DNA of 64,000 nt from Malania oleifera (taxonomy: Eukaryota; Streptophyta; Magnoliopsida; Santalales; Ximeniaceae), in contig NC_080421.1 in assembly GCF_029873635.1 (NCBI RefSeq), forward strand, positions 62,001-126,000, given 5' to 3'. Shown piece after piece: positions 22,169 to 33,624 of the stretch. The position numbers were made by a program, and so were the translations under genes. The notes below the pieces were generated by a model, which was not told where the DNA came from, made no database searches, and was given only the letters and a program-made list of their open reading frames with translations. Position 1 is the first letter of the stretch. The number at the start of each line of letters is the position of its first letter.

Positions 22169-22613
22169 GCCTCTAGTTATAGATTTGAGTTTGTCTGACC
22201 TTCGTACATATGGGCAATATTAATATATGTTTGTATAAATTTTGCGGCAATTAATCTAGTATAACAGCTTGCTGCCATTTTAATTGTTCTTTTTATCATA
22301 CATTTGATGGTTTGCACGATCTGGCTGGGCATCAAATCATTCCAACTGTTTTTGTTGTTTTTATTGAATAATATGGAACAAATAATTATGTGCATTATGC
22401 ATGCCCTGTACATCATGTACAGGCCGATGTACAAACTAACTGGCTATGGAACTAAAATATATAATTGAATCCAGCCGCCGTATCATAGTTAAGTTTTACA
22501 TCAAAATTAAAGTTTAAAAGAGAGGAAAAAAAACATTAAAAGGTGGGAGGGGGTGCATGCATGGGAAGAAAATTAACTTAAAGGTATGTAGTTGGGTCGC
22601 GTCTACTGATCGA
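22169..22613 (-). other. 3' flank of the CSLD pseudogene
   Basis: This lies downstream of the CSLD stop codon (TGA, minus strand, 22616-22614). It is AT-rich, with AATAAA-like strings on the minus strand that could have served as poly(A) signals. No further gene is seen. Confidence 0.4.
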
Positions 22614-23204
22614 TCATGGGAATTGGAAGCCCCCTCCCACACCATCTGCTTGGGCAGTGCTCCCTTTGGGAGGACTAATGGATATCCAGAGCAAGGAAAG
22701 TGTAATAGCTATGAGACCTGACCAAACAAATACAATTGTGGGCGTCTTCCCTCTCCTTCCCATCAAACCCTTTGCAAAAGGATACAAATGAGCCAACACC
22801 CAGAAGCTGAAGAAAGCTCCACCTATGAACTTACTCCATTGAGGAACGGTACTGTAGATGATCCCAGAGAAAGCAACTGCAAGCGCAATTATGTTCACCA
22901 TTACGATGACGATTGGGGGAATCATCAGCGAAGTCCACTTCACCAAATACAAGTCAGCGTAGATATCGTCGTTATCTTCTCCCGCGGATTTGGAAGTCAA
23001 TGTGAAGGATATTTCGATTCCTGCAATAACTTTGAGAAGGCCCTGCACGACGGCCGCCAAGTGGGCGCTGGTTCTTGAGATGAGCCAAAACTGTTCATTT
23101 CTCCACCACTCTTCCAATCCCACCCCCGACCACTTCACCTCCAAGATCGCCAGCGTGATTAGGCAAATGGTTATGATTAGCATATATTAGAAACGCCACG
23201 TTCA
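22614..23204 (-). pseudogene. CSLD: CSLD exon 5, part downstream of the copia insertion
   Basis: It resumes with NVAFL, loses one base near 23180, and then stays open for 189 codons: [59 protein letters not shown], then membrane helices and [19 protein letters not shown], ending GGGFQFP and TGA. WLIGGTSAHL of the family is [10 protein letters not shown] here. Confidence 0.9.
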
Positions 23205-23640
23205 TGTTGAATTTGTAGGTGTGGAGCCGCCGACAGCCGCACCAACCCAGCCACCACCTTTGACACTGAAGATCAACGGCCACCTACGCTGTAGATTTTG
23301 TTGAAATCTGCAACCACCCTCTTTGAACTCTCCGCTCCCTCTTGTATATATATGTGTGTGTGTGCAGCAGTGAGTTGTGTGAAGATGTGAGTGTGTGTGG
23401 AGAGCTTTGTATGCTGTGAGAGTGTTGTGCAGTGCAGAGAGTTGAGGTGAGAGAGAGAGAGAGAGATGAGTAGAGCAGTGAGGCTCCTCTGTATATTTCT
23501 CCCGATTTATAGTGCAGTAGTGTGTGCTCCCGTGGACGTAGGTCAGTTTGGACCAAACCACGTAAATCCGGTGTTCCAGTGTGAATGTGCTTGTTTATTT
23601 TTCTTCGTGTGTGATTATTGCTCCTAGATCCAACCCAACA
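23205..23640 (+). repeat. 5' LTR of the Tork-like copia element
   Basis: It starts TGTTGAATTTG and ends ACCCAACA. A TATA-like TGTATATATATG lies at about 23344-23355, followed by TG and GA repeats. The usual promoter would drive the plus strand, antisense to CSLD. Confidence 0.9.
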
Positions 23641-23642
23641 AT

Positions 23643-23654
23643 TGGTATCAGAGC
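23643..23654 (+). other. Primer binding site (initiator Met-tRNA)
   Basis: TGGTATCAGAGC lies two bases after the 5' LTR and is complementary to the 3' end of plant initiator Met-tRNA. Confidence 0.9.
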
Positions 23655-24176
23655 TTTGGTCGAAGTAAAATAGCTAGATCGAGAAAAATTCCAAATTTTG
23701 AGCCTCTATCTAGTAGCTCAAATTTTGATTTTGAGGCTACCATCAAACTCCTCTCGCCTAGACGAAGCCAACGGCAGTAACCGGAGCTCAAAAGGAGCTC
23801 GGAATACGTCACACGCCCCACCCACGTAAAGGATGCGTTGCCACGCGCCCTCACGTGCCAGCGAGGGAACGGCAGGTTCCCGCACATGCACCCACGCATC
23901 TTCCTTGTCCAAACAGACTCAGCTTGACCCGTTTGAAACCTAACCCGATCTGGATACACAGTCATAACGAGTTGACCTGCAACCCGATCCGCGAGAACCG
24001 GATCTGACTCGTAGCAGAGACCCGCCCCTTCAGCGCGCTGTGTCAGCGCCATGTGGTGCCAAGAAAGCGGGCGAGTCAGCGCCACGTCAGCGGGGGACCT
24101 GTGACATGTCATCGCACACATCAACCGCCACGTCAGCCCCGGACCCATGCCACGTCAATGCCACATCAGCAGCGGG

Positions 24177-26083
24177 TGTAACGACCCGGCCCTTTACCCG
24201 GACTCAGGTGTCACTCACATACATCAAATACCTATACCTGTTCAAGATATGGAAACAACCTGCCCTAAACAGGGACATACGGGTGTAAAACATACATAAT
24301 CATGATGTAAATGTCGCGGAAAAACATAAACATCCATTGGGATTACTACTAGCCTTATACCAGAGTTCACTAATACATCCATAATTTACATACATTCGGA
24401 CTTAGAGTAATCGTCATATTACAACCCTCCAAAAAGGACTTTCATCAAGTTTAGTACAAAAATTTAGATGCTTACGTAAGCTAACCAAAATAACCTCCCT
24501 AGTCCCTTTATCTACTAGGACCGACGCACGGATGGACCTGAAAACAAAGGTTGTAAGATAGGATGAGACACCTCTCAGTAAGGAAGAAGGAGTTACAACA
24601 GTGTGTGACTGCATACATGCATATTTTCATTCAACATCTGGAATATAAATCAAATATTTTCAATACAGTAATGCATCAGGCATATCATTATTCATATTAC
24701 AAAATTCCCACATCTGTCTTTCGACCATTTAATGATTTATCAAATGACCAACAGCAAAATATCCCTATAACCAGTTTTACCCCGTGGCTCGGGTTGTGCA
24801 CTGGTACTCGTCCAATGCCCTGTTCGTGCAGACACTGCCGAGTACCTACATACAATCTGACTGCCTCTATTGGCCCAATATCAGCCAATGGTTTCACCCT
24901 GCTAGCTGACCATCTTGGTACCCACATCGTTTAGTACGTGTGGTTGAACGTGTACATCTAGCTACGATGTCGTGCCGTATCATATAACAGTGGTTTCATT
25001 TCACCCTACAAAGAACGTATTTTTCAACCCTCCCGGGACTCTCAAGCTATGGTTCCGTGTATCATAAATTCAATTTATACAAATATGATAAGATTTTATT
25101 TCCCATAATCTATATCAATAGTATAGAAATAATTCCAGCGGGTTCAAACTGGCGTCTTTCCACTCAGTTTACCCCTCTTTATTTACTGATGCGGCTCGAT
25201 GTATCACCAGCCTCTATTTATCACATTGTCAGTATAACAAATTGGAATTTCATTCCCATATTCTATATCAGTAGTATAGAAAATACATTCATTTCCATTT
25301 CAACATATATCACACAAGTTTAATACAAAAACCCGCTAAATGATATAAATTCAATATACATAGTTTAACTGAATAAATAAAGGATTCGAGCGTCTCCTAC
25401 TATAGTATAAACACAAATAAACAATATTTGTAAAATTTGGAGATCACACATCGAAATCCTCGTTTTTACCAAAAATCGTAAAATCGTCAAACCGGCATCT
25501 CTGTTTGGTAGAATTTCACAAATAAGCAGTTAAAACATAAATAATAACATAAACTAACTTTTTAGCGGTTTAATTTTCCAAATATACTATTGTAATCAAA
25601 TTCCCCTTACCTTATATTCGAAATAAAATTTCGTACGAAAACGGTCCAAAACGATAACCCGAGATCCCGAAAACCTAAAACCACAAAACATAACCTTACT
25701 ATGTTTTCTACTACTATCCAAATATCCAATCAAAATTAGGATTAGATTCCTACCTCGATTCTTGGGAAAATCTGAAACTCTCCAAAACGACGATCCGATC
25801 CACTAAAAGTGTAGAGTTTCCTCTTCTGATCCACGCAGTACCCTCCGTTTTTGGAAACGGATGATGAACGGCGAAGGATCTTAGAGAGAGAGAATGAGAG
25901 AGGATAAGAGAATTTATAGAATAAATCCTTACTTAGCCGTTAAGTAATCTAAATAAATATCTCCTCCAAAATATTTATATATAAATATCTAAAAATATCC
26001 CTTTTCAAAATATCTAAAAATATCTCTTTCCAAAATATCTTTTTTTTTCTTTTTTTTTTCTTTTCCGGGGTCGGGTTACTACA
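24177..26083 (-). mobile_element. Gypsy solo LTR nested in the copia leader
   Basis: On the minus strand it begins TGTAGTAACCCGACCCCGG and ends GGGCCGGGTCGTTACA, 1907 bp in all. The flanks are GCGGG (24172-24176) and GTGGG (26084-26088), a TSD with one mismatch. On both sides the same GC-rich copia leader continues, with repeated CCACGTCAGC and CCACATCA words. It carries the conserved motif (24562-24581) and splice-like donors. Confidence 0.85.
24562..24581 (-). other. Conserved LTR motif copy (perfect stem)
   Basis: In LTR sense it reads TTACTGAGAGGTGTCTCATC. It lies 385 bp before the LTR 3' end. Confidence 0.6.
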
Positions 26084-26300
26084 GTGGGTCCCACAGTGCC
26101 ACATCAACAATGGGCCCACATGCCACCTCAGTAGGGTTAACCGATTTTGACCAGGTTTGATCGAAAGTTTGACTTGGCTTTTCGAAGCCATTTCGGGTCC
26201 GTTTTTCGAGCGACTTAAGCCATTTCTAGGGTTTTCGGTCATTCAGATCCAACCATGCTATCGGATTGAGCCAATTCCATCTCTAAATTAGCGAATCGAG

Positions 26301-28046
26301 ATGTCGAACAAAAATAGCTCTCACATCGAGATGTTTGACGGCACGAACTTCGGTTTCTGGAAAATGCAGATCGAGGACTTCTTGTTTGGTAAGGAGTTGC
26401 ACTTACCACTAATGGAGAAGCCAGAATCCATGAAGGAAAGCAAGTGGGAGTTGCTTGACCGAAAAGCCCTCAGAGCCGTGAGGATGACGTTGGCAAAGTC
26501 TGTTGCCTTCAACATCAAGCACTTGACAACCACCAAGGCCCTTATGGATGTGTTATCTAACATGTACGAGCAGCCATCAGCCACGAACAAGGTACATCTC
26601 ATGAAAAGGCTGTTTACAATGAGCATGTCTGCAAGTGAGAGTTTCAGCAGGCATTTGAATAATTTCAACGAGCTGTCGAATCAACTCGCCTCGGTCGAGA
26701 TTACCTTTGACAGTGAGATCCGTGCCCTATTAATTCTCAGTCAGCTGCTTGAGAGTTGGAAAGGTATTGTCACTACGATCAGTAGCTCTGCAGGAAAATC
26801 GAAGCTGAAATACGACAAGGTTATCAGCATAATTTTGACAGAGGAGATCAAAATGCAATCGAACAATGACTCCACTTCAAGTTCAGCTTTGAATGTGGAA
26901 AGCCGAGGAAAAGGAAGCGGACATGGACGATCTAACAATCGTGGTAAATCCAGGACCAGGCGGTCCAAATCCAAAGATTCCAGAAGTACTCAGGACACAG
27001 GTTCTCAGAGCAGAAAAGTTATTGAGTGTTGGAACTGTGGAAAGACTGATCATTACAAGAACCAGTGTAGAAGTCAGAAGAAAGAGATGAGGGCAAAGAC
27101 AGAAGCAAATATTGCTTCCGAAATTGATGATTTGTTGATCTACTCTTTGGAGAGCAAAAAGGAGTCTTGGGTGTTAGATTCTGGAGCTTCATTCCATGCC
27201 ACTTGCAGTATAGATTGCCTAGAGGAGTATACATCAGGTAATTTCGGTAAAGTATATCTGGGCAATGATCAACCTTGTGACATTGCCGGTAAGGGGACAG
27301 TGAAGATCAAAATGAACGGGTCAGTATGGAAGCTGAAGGATGTTAGACATATTCCAGACCTAAGGAAGAATTTGATCTCAGTCGGACAATTGGCAGATAA
27401 AGGTTATAACACATCTTTCATTGGTGATGAATGGAAGATTTCGAAGGATGCATTGACAATTGCTCGAGGTAAGAAAAGTGGTACTCTTTATGTAACTCCT
27501 GATGCATGTATGTCTATTACAGTTGCTATAGGAAATGATGATAGCAACCTATGGCATCAACGACTCGGACACCTGAGTGAGAAGGGACTCAGGGTGATGC
27601 ACTCAAAAGGCAAGTTGAGTGATTTACAGTCGGTGAAGATCGACACATGTGAGGATTGCATATTTAGGAAACAGACGCGAGTTAGTTTCCAGGCAAATAT
27701 CAGTACCCCGAAGAAGGAGAGACTTGAGCTAGTCCATTCAGATGTATGGGGACCAACAACCATTTTGTCTACAGGAGGAAAGCATTACTTCGTCACATTT
27801 ATCGATGACCATTCACGGAAGGTATGGGTTTACTTCCTGAAGTATAAATCTGGTGTTTTTTATGCTTTTAAAAATTGGAAAGCGATGGTAGAAAATGAAA
27901 CTGGTTTGAAAATCAAAAGGCTGAGAACTAATAACGGTGGAGAGTATGTTGACACCGAGTTCAAGAAATTCTGCTATGAGCATGGTATCAAAATGGAAAG
28001 GACTGTGCTAGGTACGCCTCAACACAACGACGTGCCGAACGGATAA
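26301..28046 (+). pseudogene. Copia gag, protease and integrase (5' part of polyprotein)
   Basis: The ATG at 26301 opens a 581-codon frame. Residues 1-200 form the UBN2-type gag, with a zinc knuckle CWNCGKTDHYKNQC (CX2CX4HX4C) near residue 243. The protease site WVLDSGASFHAT is near residue 291, and the pre-integrase motif LWHQRLGHLS near 418. The integrase core starts at HSDVWGP. The second catalytic aspartate is replaced: LRTNNGGEY (codon 27930-27932). The frame is lost near 28033, just before the third catalytic residue, by what looks like a one-base deletion. The element cannot make a working integrase as it stands. Confidence 0.9.
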
Positions 28047-28222
28047 ACAGAACATTGACAGAAAAAGCCAGTAGCATGCGTATGCAGTCAAGCTTGCCAA
28101 AGATGTTTTGGGCACATGCAGTCAACACAGCAGCTTATTTGATTAATAGAAGTCCTTCAGTACTATTGGACTATTGCCTACCAAAATAAGTTTGGAGTAA
28201 CAAAGAGGTAAGACTTTCACAT
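28047..28222 (+). pseudogene. Copia integrase end, out of frame with a stop
   Basis: In the shifted frame it reads AERINRTLTEKASSMRMQSS, MFWAHAVNTAAYLINRSPS and DYCLPK, then TAA at 28187-28189, then VWSNKEVRLSHLKVFGCVAY, which joins the next frame. So two lesions, one frameshift and one nonsense change, separate the two long frames. Confidence 0.85.
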
Positions 28223-30646
28223 TTGAAAGTTTTTGGTTGTGTTGCATATGTACATATCAATGATCATGTCAGGGATAAGCTGGATCCGAAATCTCATAAA
28301 TGCACTTTCATTGATTATGGTGGAGATGAATTTGGATACCGCATTTGGGAAAATGAAAACAAAAAGGTGATCAGAAGCAAAGATGTGATTTTTGATGAAA
28401 AGGTGATGTACAAATATAGGCACACAGCTGAATCCACCGAACCAGTCCAGAGAGAATCAATCTGTGTAGATATGGATGATGTCCTAGAGTGTGTTGGGAC
28501 ACAACAGCAAAATGCTGAGAATCCTCAGGTGGAGGAACCAGTGGAGCAAATCGTAGCATCACCGTCTCCTACTCCAGCTCTGGAGCTTAGGAGATCTACT
28601 CAGCCCCATGTACCAAACAGAAGGTATATAGATTATTTACTTCTTACAGATGGAGCAGAGCCCGAATGCTATACTGAAGCATGTCAGGCAGGAGATGCGA
28701 GCAAGTGGGAGCTTGCGATGAAGGAGAAATCTCATAAATGCACTTTCATTGATTATGGTGGAGATGAATTTGGATACCGCATTTGGGAAAATGAAAACAA
28801 AAAGGTGATCAGAAGCAAAGATGTGATTTTTGATGAAAAGGTGATGTACAAATATAGGCACACAGCTGAATCCACCGAACCAGTCCAGAGAGAATCAATC
28901 TGTGTAGATATGGATGATGTCCTAGAGTGTGTTGGGACACAACAGCAAAATGCTGAGAATCCTCAGGTGGAGGAACCAGTGGAGCAAATCGTAGCATCAC
29001 CGTCTCCTACTCCAGCTCTGGAGCTTAGGAGATCTACTCAGCCCCATGTACCAAACAGAAGGTATATAGATTATTTACTTCTTACAGATGGAGCAGAGCC
29101 CGAATGCTATACTGAAGCATGTCAGGCAGGAGATGCGAGCAAGTGGGAGCTTGCGATGAAGGACAAGATGAAGTCCCTCACCTCCAACAAAACGTGGGAA
29201 CTAGTTGAGTTGCCCAAAGGTAAGAAGGCCCTTCACAACAAGTGGGTGTATAGAATCAAAGAGGAGCATGACGGCTCCAGGAGATACAAGGCTCGGTTGG
29301 TAGTTAAAGGCTTCGAGCAGAATGAAGGAATTGACTACATCGATATTTTTGCACCAGTTGTAAAGTTGACAGCCATCAGATCTGTTCTGAGTATTGTTAC
29401 CTCAGAGGGTTTACATCTTGAGCAGTTAGATGTGAAGACGGCGTTTCTTCACGGTGATCTTGATGAGGAAATCTACATGCATCAACCAAAAGGATTCTCA
29501 GAGAAAGGTAATAAGAATTTGGTGTGCAGGTTAAAGAAGAGCTTGTACGGTCTCAAACAAGCTCCCAAACAATGGTACCGAAAATTTGACGGATTTATGC
29601 ACAAGAATGATTTTTTAAAGTGTAATGCCGACCACTATTACTACTTCAAGAGGTATCGATGTAGCTATATCATTCTGTTGTTATATGTGGATGACATGTT
29701 AATCGCAGGACCAGATATAGAAGAGATCAGGAAATTGAAGCAGCAATTGTCAATGGAATTTGACATGAAAGACTTAGATTCAGCGAAGCAGATACTTGGG
29801 ATGCGAATCTCTAGAGATAAGCGACAAGGAATATTGCAACTATCTCAGTCGGAGTACATTGGCCGTGTTCTACAGAGGTTTAACATGAGCAACGCCAAAG
29901 CAGTAAATACACCTTTGGCAGGACACTTTCGCCTCTCCAAAGATCAGGTTCCCCAGACTGATGAAGAGAAGGACTTCATGGATAAGGTACCTTACGCCTC
30001 AGCCATTGGAAGTCTCATGTACGCTATGGTTTGTACGAGACCAGACATTGGCCAACCAGTGGGAGCAGTCAGTAGATTCATGTCTAATCTAGGAAAGACT
30101 TACTGGGAAGCAGTAAAGTGGATCTTCGGGTACCTCAGAGGCACTATTGATAAGTGCTTATGTTTCGGCAAAGGAGACTTGAAAGTCAAAGGGTATGTAG
30201 ATGCCGATTTTGCTAGTGAAATTGATCACCGCAGGAGCACCACCGGATACGTATTCACTGTTGGCACAACAGCTGTTAGTTGGATATCACAGATACAAAA
30301 GATTGTTGCCATATCCACTACAGAAGCTGAGTACGTAGCAGTGACAGAAGCCAGCAAAGAGATAATTTGGCTTCAGGGTTTGTTGACAGAGCTTGGGTTA
30401 AAGCAGGAGAGGAATGTTTTGTACAGCGACAGTCAGAGTGCGATACATCTAGCAAAGAACTCTGCATTTCATTCCAGAACCAAACATATCGGATTACGTT
30501 ATCACTTCATCAGATCTCTATTAGAGGATAGAGTACTGGCACTTGAAAAGATTCAAGGCAGCAGAAATCCAGCTGACATGTTGACAAAGGTGGTAACTAT
30601 AGAGAAACTGAAGTTATGCTCAACTTCAGTTGGTCTTCATGATTGA
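28223..30646 (+). pseudogene. Copia reverse transcriptase and RNase H (3' part of polyprotein)
   Basis: An 807-codon frame covers the integrase tail, a linker duplicated in tandem (28288-29163), RT (WVYRIKEEHDGSRRYKARLV, QLDVKTAFLHGDLDEEIYM, LKKSLYGLKQAPKQWYRKFD, catalytic LLLYVDDMLIAG) and RNase H (GYVDADFASEIDHRRSTTGY, STTEAEYVAVTEASKEIIWL, YSDSQSAIHLAKN, NPADMLTKVVTIEKLKLC). All RT and RNase H acidic residues that I can identify are present. The NPADMLTK ending fits the Tork/Tnt1 lineage. Apart from the duplication this part looks intact. Confidence 0.92.
28288..29163 (+). repeat. 438-bp in-frame tandem duplication inside copia pol
   Basis: The copies 28288-28725 and 28726-29163 appear identical base for base. 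The period of 438 bp is 146 codons, so the frame is kept. The duplicated block runs from KSHKCTFIDYGG to KWELAMK, between integrase and RT. Confidence 0.92.
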
Positions 30647-30704
30647 AGACAGACATGAGCACAACATTTGCATATACACTGGTTGAGATGCTGTCTCCGC
30701 CTCC

Positions 30705-30715
30705 AAGTGGGAGAT
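30705..30715 (+). other. Polypurine tract of the copia element
   Basis: AAGTGGGAGAT directly precedes the 3' LTR start TGTTGAATTTG. Confidence 0.8.
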
Positions 30716-30956
30716 TGTTGAATTTGCAAGTGTGGAGCCGCCAACAGCCGCACCAACCCAGCCACCACCTTTGACACTGAAGAACGACGGCCACCTACGC
30801 TGCATATTTTGTTGAAATCTGCAGCCACCCTCTTTGAACTCTCCGCTCCCTCTTGTATATATATGTGTGTGTGTGCAGCAGTGAGTTGTGTGAAGTTGTG
30901 AGTGTGTGTGGAGAGCTTTGTATGCTGTGAGAGTGTTGTACAGTGCAGAGAGTTGA

Positions 30957-31006
<50 letters not shown>

Positions 31007-31178
31007 GAGTAGAGCAGTAAGGCTCCTCTGTATATTTCTCCCAGTTTATAGTCCAGTGGAGTGTGCTCCCGTGGACGTAGGTCAATTTGGACCGAACCAC
31101 GTAAATCCGGTGTTCCAGTGTGAATGTGCTTGTTTATTTTTCTTCGTATGTGATTGTTGCTCCTAAATCAACCCAACA
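30716..31178 (+). repeat. 3' LTR of the Tork-like copia element
   Basis: It is 463 bp and ends ACCCAACA. It differs from the 5' LTR by about 20 substitutions and by a GA tract about 25 bp longer (30959-31003). Confidence 0.9.
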
Positions 31179-31602
31179 GTTAAGTGTTTGTACAATGAAA
31201 TGCCCAGATAAAAGAGAAAGGGCGGGCAAGAAGCAGTAGATGATGAGAAACATGGAGGTGAAAGGGTAGATCCCAACATTGAGATAGGCCAAGCGTTGCA
31301 GGAACTTGAGAGGAGAGGATGCTAGCAATGCATTGTTCCTGGAGAAGAAAACCTCCACAGGGCCTGTGGCCCATCGGAGCACTTGAGAAGAAAATCTCCA
31401 CAGAGCCTGTGGCCCATCGGAGCACTTGATGGAGCCTGTCAGTCAGATTGATTGGAGCTGAACCTCAAAAGGCGTCGCGCTTGGTGATGCAATAGACGGA
31501 GTGCCACCCACGATTGTGCATCCGGTACCCTGTCACCACGTCCTCCGTCACTGACCCATAGATCCACCCACTCTTTCCCCCCATTCAGTCTTATCCTCAT
31601 AC
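31179..31602 (-). pseudogene. CSLD: CSLD exon 5, part upstream of the copia insertion
   Basis: After TATAG the exon reads [12 protein letters not shown], then shifts frame (one base missing about 31566-31569). It continues with [20 protein letters not shown] and [11 protein letters not shown], a TGA stop at 31467-31465, [20 protein letters not shown], a 43-bp duplication, and [20 protein letters not shown] to FIVQTLN, where the copia element begins. TED and QVLRW catalytic motifs are intact as residues. Confidence 0.88.
31344..31429 (-). repeat. 43-bp tandem duplication in CSLD exon 5
   Basis: The copies 31344-31386 and 31387-31429 differ at two sites. Each encodes, on the minus strand, the QxxRW-following segment [13 protein letters not shown]. 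The period of 43 is not a multiple of three, so it shifts the frame. Confidence 0.88.
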
Positions 31603-31700
31603 CTATACTTGCATATATATACATACATTTACATAATTAATTAATGTAAAAAGGAAAGAAAAAAAGAAATAAATATAATTCCATGGGCATGCGCGCGTAC

Positions 31701-32038
31701 CAGCAAGTTATGGCATTGACAGCTTCAGCGACAGAAGTGGCATCAAGAGGGTCACGAGGGACTCCGAGAGCGCCAGGAGGGCGGCCATACTTGACCGCAG
31801 GGTGGTCGGCAATGGGGCGCCCTTGGAATTCAGCTACAGGTATAGATTCTGCAAGCATTGTAGAATTCCCAAACCGCTTGGGAAGTAGGTTCACATCTAG
31901 ATCTGGATCAAAATCGCTGGGCTTCAAGGTTTGCGTTTCTGAGTTTGCTTTGTTTTCCATCTTATCTGATTGTGGTGGATCAAACCCATACAGTGCAAAC
32001 CGCCTAAACATGCTTCGAGTCCCCACATAAACTGGACC
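31701..32038 (-). pseudogene. CSLD: CSLD exon 4
   Basis: It reads [40 protein letters not shown] and [20 protein letters not shown], ending ITCW. The frame is open. VGTGC, nearly invariant in the family, is VGTRS. The acceptor is TTGCAG|GGTCC and the donor is TTGCTG|GTACGC, which joins exon 5 to rebuild the Trp codon. Confidence 0.9.
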
Positions 32039-32160
32039 CTGCAACATACATTTGGGGTACGCATATACATGCACATACACAACATACTCGCTCACATTGA
32101 TCCATATAAGCAAGTGCTATATAATGTAGGATATATAGTCGTACACCACCAAATAGGATA

Positions 32161-32162
<2 letters not shown>

Positions 32163-32193
<31 letters not shown>
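32163..32193. repeat. (CA)n microsatellite in CSLD intron 3
   Basis: About fourteen CA units are followed by TA units, close to the splice donor at 32207. Similar CA/CG-rich repeats fill intron 2 (33426-33456, 33580-33620). Confidence 0.85.
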
Positions 32194-32202
<9 letters not shown>

Positions 32203-32207
32203 CGCAC

Positions 32208-33421
32208 CTGCACTCCATCAAGCGCTCGCATGTTGCCATCGAAAAATACAGTGTTGTGATTAGCATAGCGGTCGGAGGGATCGATTCCTTCAAATCTTTG
32301 GGGAAATTGAATGTAGCATATGATCTCGCCGCCTCTGTCCATCATGAACCACATGCCTTCCCGGATAGCTTTGCAGTTGTAGATGTAGTGGTCGCAGTCG
32401 AGGTTGAGAATGAAAGGGCCATTGGATAGAATTGCAGATGCTCTTACCAGGGCATTCATGGCGCCGACTTTCTTGTTGTGGTCGTAGCCTGGTCTCTTCT
32501 CTCGTGACATGTACACAAACATAGGTAGTCGTATGTCCACATTAGAAAAGTCTATGATCTTGTCGTCAGGCCCACCCATTAATGGCTCATTGCTTGGAGG
32601 CTTCAGCATTACTTGAAGAATCCCAGCATGATCTCCCTTGGCATGGTCGCTGGCAGGCACCGCCCAGCTGCCAGGCCAATGAGTCCCATCAGCCATCCAT
32701 GTGGCCTTATGAACTTTCATTGGCTCCAAAGATTCAGCCCCACCATTCTCTCTCATGTGCTTCAACATCTTCATCTCCTCCCTGGCATTGAATGCGTCTG
32801 ACCTCTTCCGAATGGAGTCTGGCAATCCATTTATCCTCACCTTGAATTCATCGTACTCCCTCTTCACCCTCCTCCGATCCTTCACGAAATCAGACCTACT
32901 TTTGTTCTTGGTTGGGTCTCCCTTTATGGTGAAGTAGCTCTCTGGGTTCCTAGGTTCAATATCATGCTTGCGGCAGAAAGGCACCCACAGGTTAGCAAAG
33001 CTCGCGGCTTCAACCATGGCTTCAAAGGTGAGCAACGCCCCTCCATTGTCTGAAATATAACATGCCAGCTTCTCCACAGGGTAATCTGCGGCCAAGATTG
33101 ATAATATGGTGTTGGCTGTGACGAGGGGCGGCTCCTTTTCGGGGTCAGCTGTAGACACAAAGATGTCGACCCCGGGGAGGTCAGATCTGCCGAAGGGATT
33201 AGATGGTGAGGGTAGGTCAAATTTGTCACGGAGGGCCTGGAGGTCAGTGGAAAGGTTGATGGGGCAAAGCTTCGGAATCTGATCAAGCACCCAAGAAAAG
33301 GCGAACCAAATCTCACACACCACTGACATCAACCACAGCCAAATGGCCTCCTTGTTTGGATGTCTCACTCGCCATGTTAAGAACAACATAAGCACCACCA
33401 TTCGAACCAAAATCAACAACC
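32208..33421 (-). pseudogene. CSLD: CSLD exon 3 (open frame, catalytic N-half)
   Basis: This is the best-preserved exon, an uninterrupted frame of about 404 codons from [20 protein letters not shown] to NMRALDGVQ. It has the first two membrane helices, the plant-conserved region, and [18 protein letters not shown] with the DxD metal-binding aspartates. The conserved SDDGG is SDNGG here (codon at 33047-33045, a G-to-A-type change), which would damage the first UDP-binding aspartate pair. The acceptor is TTAATCAG at 33424-33422 and the donor is CAG|GTGCGTA at 32207. Confidence 0.92.
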
Positions 33422-33624
33422 TGATTAATACACGCACACGCACACACACACGCACACATTAATTAATGAACGTGCATGGACGAAATTAAGTAAAATGTTG
33501 TAGGAGCTGATGAATTGAAATAAAGTTTAATGAATTAATTAATAGATATACAAAATGAGTAAACTATATATATACATGCATACACACACACGCCCCGCGC
33601 GCGCACACACGCACACACATTTAC

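Larger units (their letters stand above)
23205..31178 (+). mobile_element. Tork-like Ty1/copia retrotransposon in CSLD exon 5
   Basis: This is a complete 7974-bp element with 436-bp and 463-bp LTRs (TGTTGAAT...CCAACA), a PBS for initiator Met-tRNA, a gag-pol region in copia order (GAG, protease, integrase, RT, RNase H) and a polypurine tract. Its TSD is GTTCA (23200-23204) and GTTAA (31179-31183), with one mismatch. The LTRs differ at roughly 20 sites by eye, plus a longer GA run in the 3' LTR, so the insertion is not very recent. It lies antisense to CSLD. It holds a nested gypsy solo LTR in its leader. Confidence 0.92.

Noticed and set aside
23648..24148. A 166-codon minus-strand frame between the copia LTR and gag
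   Set aside because: It runs antisense through the GC-rich copia leader and is interrupted by the nested solo LTR. No domain is seen, and GC-rich DNA lacks stops by composition.
31683..32030. Plus-strand frames of 115 and 63 codons across the CSLD exons
   Set aside because: They are antisense shadows of CSLD exon 4. The same holds for frames at 22788-23190, 32582-32937, 33962-34337 and 34842-35240.
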